A DNA stretch of 43,177 nt from Actinomycetota bacterium (lineage in GTDB: Bacteria > Actinomycetota > Acidimicrobiia > Acidimicrobiales > Ilumatobacteraceae): contig JAPLAA010000125.1 in the NCBI GenBank assembly GCA_026393475.1, positions 31,594-74,770 on the forward strand, read 5' to 3'. A model generated the notes under the pieces. It was given only the letters and a program-made list of their open reading frames with translations. It ran no database searches and was not told the DNA's origin. Position numbers and translations under genes: made by a program. How positions within the stretch are numbered: the stretch's first letter is position 1; every line of letters begins with the position of its first letter. Shown piece by piece: positions 38,593 to 43,177 of the stretch.

Positions 38593-39375
38593 TCAGTCCC
38601 GCGTGGCCAGCACCAGGTACTCGGCCGACTCGACGGTGGGCGGTCCGTCGCCGTACGCACCGGGCTCGACGCTGCTGATCCGGTCGCACCGCAGACCGGC
38701 GCCCCGGAGCAACAACCGCAGCTCACGAGGGGTGTAGCAGCCGGTCCACAGGTCGACCGTCGCCGAGCGACCCAGCTCGTCGCGCACCTCGGTGCGCTCG
38801 TGGTTGACCCCCGAATCGGCCTCGAACACGGCGTCCTCGAAGTACTTCACCGCGAAGTAGGCGTTGAACGCCGACAGCGCCAACCGCCCGCCCGGCCGCA
38901 GGGCCCGCGCCATCCCGGCGAGCACGACCTCGTCATCGCCGTTCGCGGTCATCAGACCGAACGCCCCCTGACACAGGCACACCACCGCGTCGAACGCCCC
39001 CGCATGGCGTTCGTCGGTCGCCACCGACCGGGCGTCGAGGCGTTCGAAGGTCGCCAGCTGGGGTGCCCGCTCGATCGCCAGATCGACGAAGCGCTGCGAG
39101 ATGTCGATGCCGTGCACCGCGATCCCCCGGTTCGCCAGCTCGTACGCATGACGCCCCGGGCCACAGCCGACGTCGAGCACCCGCATGCCGGGCTCGAGCC
39201 CGAGCGCCCCGATCAGGTGGTCGATCTCCTGGCGGGTGCCCTTCGTGAACGAGTACCGCAGGTACGCCGAACCGAGGTGCTCGGCGATGGGTTCGAACCA
39301 GTGGTCGTGCCCGGCCCCGTCGACCGCGTCACCGGAATCGCCGGAATCGCCGGAATCGCCGGAATCGCCGGACAC
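38593..39375 (-). CDS. SAM-dependent methyltransferase with tandem-repeat N-terminus
   Basis: A 260-aa class I methyltransferase: motif I VLDVGCGPGRHAYELANRG near residue 65, IDISQRF, DAVVCLCQGAFGLM and LRPGGRLALSAFNAYF. It opens with a (Gly-Asp-Ser) repeat from four copies of a 9-base unit, then DAVDGAGHDHWFEPIAEHLG, the real domain start. The GTG at 39373-39375 lies three bases after the polA stop, so it is probably translated by re-initiation. Substrate unknown; co-expression with polA does not by itself imply DNA methylation. Confidence 0.87.
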   Translation of the reverse strand: MSGDSGDSGDSGDSGDAVDGAGHDHWFEPIAEHLGSAYLRYSFTKGTRQEIDHLIGALGLEPGMRVLDVGCGPGRHAYELANRGIAVHGIDISQRFVDLAIERAPQLATFERLDARSVATDERHAGAFDAVVCLCQGAFGLMTANGDDEVVLAGMARALRPGGRLALSAFNAYFAVKYFEDAVFEADSGVNHERTEVRDELGRSATVDLWTGCYTPRELRLLLRGAGLRCDRISSVEPGAYGDGPPTVESAEYLVLATRD

Positions 39376-39376
39376 G
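39332..39376. repeat. 9-base tandem repeat in the methyltransferase 5' end
   Basis: CCGGAATCG repeats four times exactly (39332-39367), with a fifth degraded copy. In-frame copy-number change would only lengthen the Gly-Asp-Ser tail. Confidence 0.9.
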
Positions 39377-39378
39377 GG

Positions 39379-42066
39379 TCAGCCCTTGGCGGCGGCCCAG
39401 GTGCTGCCCCAGGCCACGTTCACCTCGAGCGGCACGTCGAGCTCGGCCGCACCGTGCATGATGTCGATGACCAGCGGTCCGACGCGGTCCTGCTCGCCGT
39501 CGGGCACCTCGACGAGCACCTCGTCGTGCACCTGCAGCACGAGGCGCGACGCGACATTGGCGTCTTCGAGCGCAGCGTCGATGCGCACCAGCGCGACCTT
39601 GAAGATGTCTGCAGCCAGACCCTGGATGCCGGCGTTCATCGCCTGACGCTCGCCCGCCTGACGGATGCGGAAGTTCGAGTTCGACAGCTCCGGGATCGGG
39701 CGCCGACGGCCGAACAGGGTCTCGGTGTAGCCCCGCATGCGGGCCTCGTTGACCGTGCCCTCCATGTACGCCTTCACGTTCGGGAACGCCACGAAGTACG
39801 CGTCGAGGATCTTGGCCGCCTCGTCGGTGGGAATGGCGAGGCGCTGGCCCAGCCCGTAGGCCTCCATGCCGTACGCGAGGCCGTAGCTCACCATCTTCGC
39901 CTTCGAGCGCATGTCGACCGTGACGTCACCGGGCTCGACGCCGAACACCCGCGCCGCGGTGGCGTTGTGGATGTCGGTGCCGCTGCGGAACGCCTCGAGC
40001 AACCCGGGGTCGCCGGCGAGATGGGCGATGCAGCGCAGCTCGATCTGGTTGTAGTCGGCGACGAGCAGCTGATGGCCGGGCGCAGGCACGAAGGCCTTAC
40101 GGAACAGACGTCCCTCGTCGCTGCGCACCGGGATGTTGTGCAGGTTGGGCTGGTCGCTGCTGAGCCGGCCGGTGCGGGCGACGGTCTGGTTGAACGTCGC
40201 GTGGATGCGGCCGTCGGGGGCCACCTCCTGCAGCAGGCCGGTGCCGTAGGTGCCGCGCAGCTTCTCGACCTCGCGATAGGTGAGCAGCGGATCGATGAAC
40301 TCGGGCCACTGGTCGCGCAGCTTCTCGAGCGTGGCCGCGTCGGTGCTGTAGCCGGTCTTGGTCTTCTTGCCGGGCGACAGGCCGCGCTCGGTGTAGAGAA
40401 TGTCGCGCAGCTGGATGGGCGAGTTGATGTTGAACGGCCGGCCGACGATCGCGTGCAACTCGGCCGTCAGCCGTTCGCAGTCGGACGTGAGCCGCTCGTT
40501 GAGCGCGCGCAGCTCGGCCACGTCGACCGCGATGCCCACGTGCTCCATCTTCGCGAGCACCCGCACGAGCGGGTTCTCGATGGTGCGGTACAGCTCGACC
40601 ATGCCCTGCTTGGTGAGCGCACCCTCGAGCGCGTCGGCGAGATGGGTGACCGCGAGCGCCTCGCAGCCGGCCCGCTCGCGACCGTCGTCGCCACCGCCGA
40701 AGTCGAGCTGCCCCTTGCTGGAAGGATCGACCGCCGCGGCGAGCTGGTAGTCGGTGTACTTCTCGAGCAGGTCGCCGACCGCGTAGCGGGTCTCGGCCGG
40801 GTCGATGAGGTACGCGGCGATCGCCGTGTCGAGCTGCAGGCCGTCGACGACGAACCCCTGGTCGAGCATGCTGCGCATCAGGGCCTTCACGTGATGCCCG
40901 CGCAGACGAGGGTGCACCGCGATGGCGCCGAGCACACCGGGATCGCTTGCAAGCCCTTCGGGCACCCACACCACGTCTGCCGTCGCCGGGTCGACCACGA
41001 TCGCCAGACCGGTGAGCGTCGACCGGCCCGGCTCGCCCGCCCACGCCGCGCCGATGTCGAGCGTCGCCAACCCCTCGATGGCAGCCGCTGCATCGGCGGC
41101 CGAGGCCGCCTCGCGCACCTCGGCGTGCAGCACATCGGCAGTGGACGCGACGGGCACGGAACCGGCGGCACCGAGCGCGTCGTAGAGACGGTCGTGCAGC
41201 GACTTGAACTCGAGGAAGTCGAACAGTCGCCGCACCTCGGCGTCGTCGGGGTCGACCGTGAGCGTGGTGAGGTCGGGTTCGACCGGCGCATCGCGCCGGA
41301 GCACCATCATCTCGTGGTTCGAGCGGGCCTTCGCCTCGTTCTCCACCAGGTTCTGACGAAGCTTCGGCGTCTGCTTGTCGACGTTGGCGAAGATGCCGTC
41401 GAGCCCGCCGTAGGTGGTGATGAGCTTGGCTGCAGTCTTCTCCCCCACCCCGGGCACGCCGGGCAGGTTGTCGCTCGGGTCGCCGCGCAGCGCCGCGTAC
41501 TCGGGGTACTGGGCGGGCGTCACGCCGGTGCGCTCCTGGATGCCGGCCTCGTCGTAGAACGCGTAGTCGCTGACGCCGCGCCGGTTGTAGAGCACCTTGA
41601 TGTGCGGATCGTGCACCAGTTGGTAGCTGTCGCGGTCGCCGGTGACGATGATGACGTCGTGTCCCTCGGCCTCGGCCTTGGTGGCGATCGTGGCGATGAT
41701 GTCGTCGGCCTCCCACCCGGACAACTCGAAGATCTGGATCCGCAGCGCCTCGAGTACCTGACGGACGAGCCCCATCTGCTGGCGCAGGATGTCGGGCGCC
41801 GCTTCGCGCTGGGCCTTGTACTCGGGGTTGGCGACGTGACGGAACGTCGGCTCGGGCCGGTCGAAGGCCACGAGGATCGCGTCGGGACGGTGGTCCTTCA
41901 GCAGGTTGGTCAGCATCGACGTGAACCCGAGCACCGCGTTGGTGACCTGGCCGCTGGCCGTGGCCATGTCGGTGGGCAGCGCGAAGAAGGCTCGGTACGT
42001 GAGCGAGTTGCCGTCGAGGAGGAGGACCTTCATCGGGGTGTCCGCGGTGGCGGGCGCGTCGGTCAT
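39379..42066 (-). CDS. polA: DNA polymerase I
   Basis: An 895-aa family A polymerase. Residues 1-300 form the 5' nuclease (MKVLLLDGNSLTYRAFF; ELSGWEADDIIATIA; VTGDRDSYQLV; LPGVPGVGEKTAAKLI). The middle domain lacks the DxE motif of a 3'-5' exonuclease (LDIGAAWAG at the expected place), so proofreading is probably lost, as in other actinobacteria. Polymerase motifs A (DYNQIELRCIAHLAGD), B (RSKAKMVSYGLAYGM) and C (LQVHDEVLVEVP) are intact. It fills gaps after UvrABC excision and removes primers. Starts 16 bases after the ANTAR gene's stop; no Shine-Dalgarno is clear. Confidence 0.98.
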   Translation of the reverse strand: MTDAPATADTPMKVLLLDGNSLTYRAFFALPTDMATASGQVTNAVLGFTSMLTNLLKDHRPDAILVAFDRPEPTFRHVANPEYKAQREAAPDILRQQMGLVRQVLEALRIQIFELSGWEADDIIATIATKAEAEGHDVIIVTGDRDSYQLVHDPHIKVLYNRRGVSDYAFYDEAGIQERTGVTPAQYPEYAALRGDPSDNLPGVPGVGEKTAAKLITTYGGLDGIFANVDKQTPKLRQNLVENEAKARSNHEMMVLRRDAPVEPDLTTLTVDPDDAEVRRLFDFLEFKSLHDRLYDALGAAGSVPVASTADVLHAEVREAASAADAAAAIEGLATLDIGAAWAGEPGRSTLTGLAIVVDPATADVVWVPEGLASDPGVLGAIAVHPRLRGHHVKALMRSMLDQGFVVDGLQLDTAIAAYLIDPAETRYAVGDLLEKYTDYQLAAAVDPSSKGQLDFGGGDDGRERAGCEALAVTHLADALEGALTKQGMVELYRTIENPLVRVLAKMEHVGIAVDVAELRALNERLTSDCERLTAELHAIVGRPFNINSPIQLRDILYTERGLSPGKKTKTGYSTDAATLEKLRDQWPEFIDPLLTYREVEKLRGTYGTGLLQEVAPDGRIHATFNQTVARTGRLSSDQPNLHNIPVRSDEGRLFRKAFVPAPGHQLLVADYNQIELRCIAHLAGDPGLLEAFRSGTDIHNATAARVFGVEPGDVTVDMRSKAKMVSYGLAYGMEAYGLGQRLAIPTDEAAKILDAYFVAFPNVKAYMEGTVNEARMRGYTETLFGRRRPIPELSNSNFRIRQAGERQAMNAGIQGLAADIFKVALVRIDAALEDANVASRLVLQVHDEVLVEVPDGEQDRVGPLVIDIMHGAAELDVPLEVNVAWGSTWAAAKG

Positions 42067-42082
42067 GGGGTCGGCCGGGCGG

Positions 42083-42658
42083 TCAGGGACGCAAGGTGCC
42101 GGCGATGATGCGGTCGGCCACGTCGCGCATGCGACAGCGATCGCTCATCGCGGTGCGCTGGATGAACGTGAAGGCGTCCTGCTCCTTGTAGCCGCACTCG
42201 TCCATGAGGATCCCCTTGGCCCGGTCGACGAGCTTGCGCGACTCGAGCTGCTCACCCAGTGCGTCGACCTCGCCGTCGAGCGCCTGCAGCTCGCGGAAGC
42301 GGCCGATGGCCACCTCGATGGCCGGGATGAGGTCGTTCTTCTGGAACGGCTTCACCAGGTACGCGAGGGCGCCCGCATCGCGGGCCTCCTCGATGATCTC
42401 GCGCTGGCTGAACGCGGTGAGCATGAGCACGGCACAGATGCGCTCGGCCGCGATGGTGCGGGCGGCCGTGAGGCCGTCCATCACCGGCATCTTGATGTCG
42501 AGGATGACGAGATCGGGCCGCAGCTCACGGACGAGCTCGATTGCCTGGTCGCCGCGACCGGCCTCACCGACGACCTCGTAGCCCTCTTCTTCGAGGGATT
42601 CCTTCAGGTCGAGGCGGATGATGGCTTCGTCCTCGGCGATCACCACACGGATGGTCAC
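42083..42658 (-). CDS. ANTAR-domain response regulator
   Basis: A 191-aa regulator: receiver domain with phospho-acceptor Asp54 (DLVILDIKMPVMDG), Thr in LMLTAF, Lys in YLVKPFQK, and a C-terminal ANTAR RNA-binding domain (LESRKLVDRAKGILMDECGYKEQDAFTFIQRTAM). ANTAR proteins bind paired hairpins in nascent RNA and cause antitermination. GTG 42656-42658 has GAAAGGA upstream. First gene of a unit with polA; orphan, no histidine kinase nearby. Similar ANTAR-polA neighbourhoods occur in actinobacteria. Confidence 0.94.
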   Translation of the reverse strand: MTIRVVIAEDEAIIRLDLKESLEEEGYEVVGEAGRGDQAIELVRELRPDLVILDIKMPVMDGLTAARTIAAERICAVLMLTAFSQREIIEEARDAGALAYLVKPFQKNDLIPAIEVAIGRFRELQALDGEVDALGEQLESRKLVDRAKGILMDECGYKEQDAFTFIQRTAMSDRCRMRDVADRIIAGTLRP

Positions 42659-42752
42659 GAATGGCGTCCTTTCGAATGACTGGTCAGATGTCGAGCCCGC
42701 CGACATTCAAGCAGGTGGGTGCGCGCGATCGCGCCTGAGCGCCGGGCCGCCA

Positions 42753-42785
42753 GCCTGATCACGGCCTGATCACAGCCGGATCACG
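42753..42785. repeat. 11-base direct repeat, three copies
   Basis: GCCTGATCACG, GCCTGATCACA and GCCGGATCACG run head to tail upstream of the ANTAR gene and over the stop of the coiled-coil gene. Each contains GATCA; function not clear. Confidence 0.6.
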
Positions 42786-43065
42786 CCAGGTTGAGCTGAT
42801 CGAGCAGAGCGTCCTGCAGCTGTTCGAGACGATGGATCTCGTCGACCACGTGCGCACGGTGCTTCGCCAGCGCGTCGGCATGCGCCCGCGCCTCGCGAGG
42901 CTCGCTGCCGAGCGGCGTCTCCGATACGAGCGCCCGCAGCTCGGCGTCGGCGGCGTCGTCACCGAGGTGCAGCACCTGCTCATCGAGCACCTCGAGCTCG
43001 GAGCGCAGCGATCGGAGCCGCATCGCCGTCTTGCGCAGCCGCCGCTCGATGATCCGCTTGCCCAT
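42781..43065 (-). CDS. Conserved hypothetical coiled-coil protein
   Basis: A 94-aa protein of almost continuous heptads: RRLRKTAMRLRSLRSELEVLDEQVLHLGDDAAD and ALAKHRAHVVDEIHRLEQLQDALLDQL, a two-helix antiparallel hairpin with a Pro/Gly turn. No enzymatic motif. ATG 43063-43065 has TACACT nine bases upstream, the minimum leader pattern of this genome. It is upstream of the ANTAR gene but separated by 122 bases, so probably its own unit. Confidence 0.75.
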   Translation of the reverse strand: MGKRIIERRLRKTAMRLRSLRSELEVLDEQVLHLGDDAADAELRALVSETPLGSEPREARAHADALAKHRAHVVDEIHRLEQLQDALLDQLNLA

Positions 43066-43082
43066 GACGGCGGAAGTGTAGG

Positions 43083-43146
43083 GCGATCCAGCGATCCAGC
43101 GATCCAGCGATCCAGCGATCCAGCGATCCAGCGATGTGGCGATCCG
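43083..43146. repeat. 8-base tandem repeat GCGATCCA
   Basis: Six exact copies (43083-43130) and two degraded ones (gcgatgtg, gcgatccg). It lies three bases upstream of the -10 TACACT of the coiled-coil gene and covers its -35 area. Being a non-multiple of three it cannot sit in a coding frame safely. Confidence 0.92.
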
Positions 43147-43177
43147 GCGCGCCTCGTCGTCGGCCTGCCACGATGTG

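Noticed and set aside
37255..42108. Very long open frame antisense to rpsA, the methyltransferase and polA
   Set aside because: High GC leaves antisense frames open; composition is the mirror of the real genes and no domain is recognisable.

Overview
The window is chromosomal DNA from a high-GC actinobacterium. I infer class Acidimicrobiia, an Ilumatobacter-like lineage, from gene families and style: acidic Thr/Glu/Ala/Pro lipoprotein linkers, an F420-type oxidoreductase, a deazaflavin-type nitroreductase, an ANTAR regulator next to polA, and many leaderless starts. I see no rRNA, convincing tRNA, CRISPR array, integrase or prophage. There are 39 supportable coding regions, one cut by the left edge.

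Layout. 1-2764 (minus): peptide-type ABC permease and solute-binding lipoprotein behind a structured leader. 3068-5984 (minus): gap-pgk-tpiA. 6180-7771 (minus): a methyltransferase coupled to rapZ, without the usual yvcK/whiA partners. 7797-9022: a lone gene for an AbiEi-type winged helix fused to a DUF559 nuclease-like domain, bracketed by mirrored pairs of 40-base palindromic repeats. 9046-17148: LLM oxidoreductase, uvrC, a rhomboid-like protein without catalytic residues, an MFS transporter and uvrA. 17277-25285: EAL protein, DUF445 protein, EamA transporter with divergent LysR regulator, uvrB, a double GNAT, coaE. 25306-27734: NarL-type two-component system. 27810-29126: DUF222/HNH gene with two upstream 24-base direct repeats. 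29385-30982: short ECF sigma factor translationally coupled to a membrane protein with a peptidoglycan-binding domain and a YkuD domain whose catalytic Cys is Met. 31164-36949: small accessory genes (GNAT, VOC, MerR, XRE regulator with membrane partner, DUF998, SDR, unknown, nitroreductase-like). 37066-43065 (minus): rpsA, then an operon ANTAR regulator-polA-methyltransferase, and a coiled-coil protein; an 8-base tandem repeat lies at the right edge.

How it works together. The window holds all three subunits of UvrABC excision repair plus polA, which fills the excised gap. uvrA and uvrB, not uvrC, have perfect GAAC-N4-GTTC LexA-type boxes over their promoters. Nearly every single-gene unit has a TAnnnT-like -10 ending 6-8 bases before its start codon, so leaderless transcription looks like the default. 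Shine-Dalgarno sequences appear on the ABC, gap, DUF222, SDR, VOC and ANTAR genes. I used this grammar to choose several starts that differ from the longest open frame.

Most worth a second look: the repeat-bracketed AbiEi-DUF559 cassette, the sigma factor/pseudo-L,D-transpeptidase pair (a candidate cell-wall sensing switch), the DUF222/HNH gene with its direct repeats, and the overlapping divergent -10 elements of coaE and the sensor kinase.
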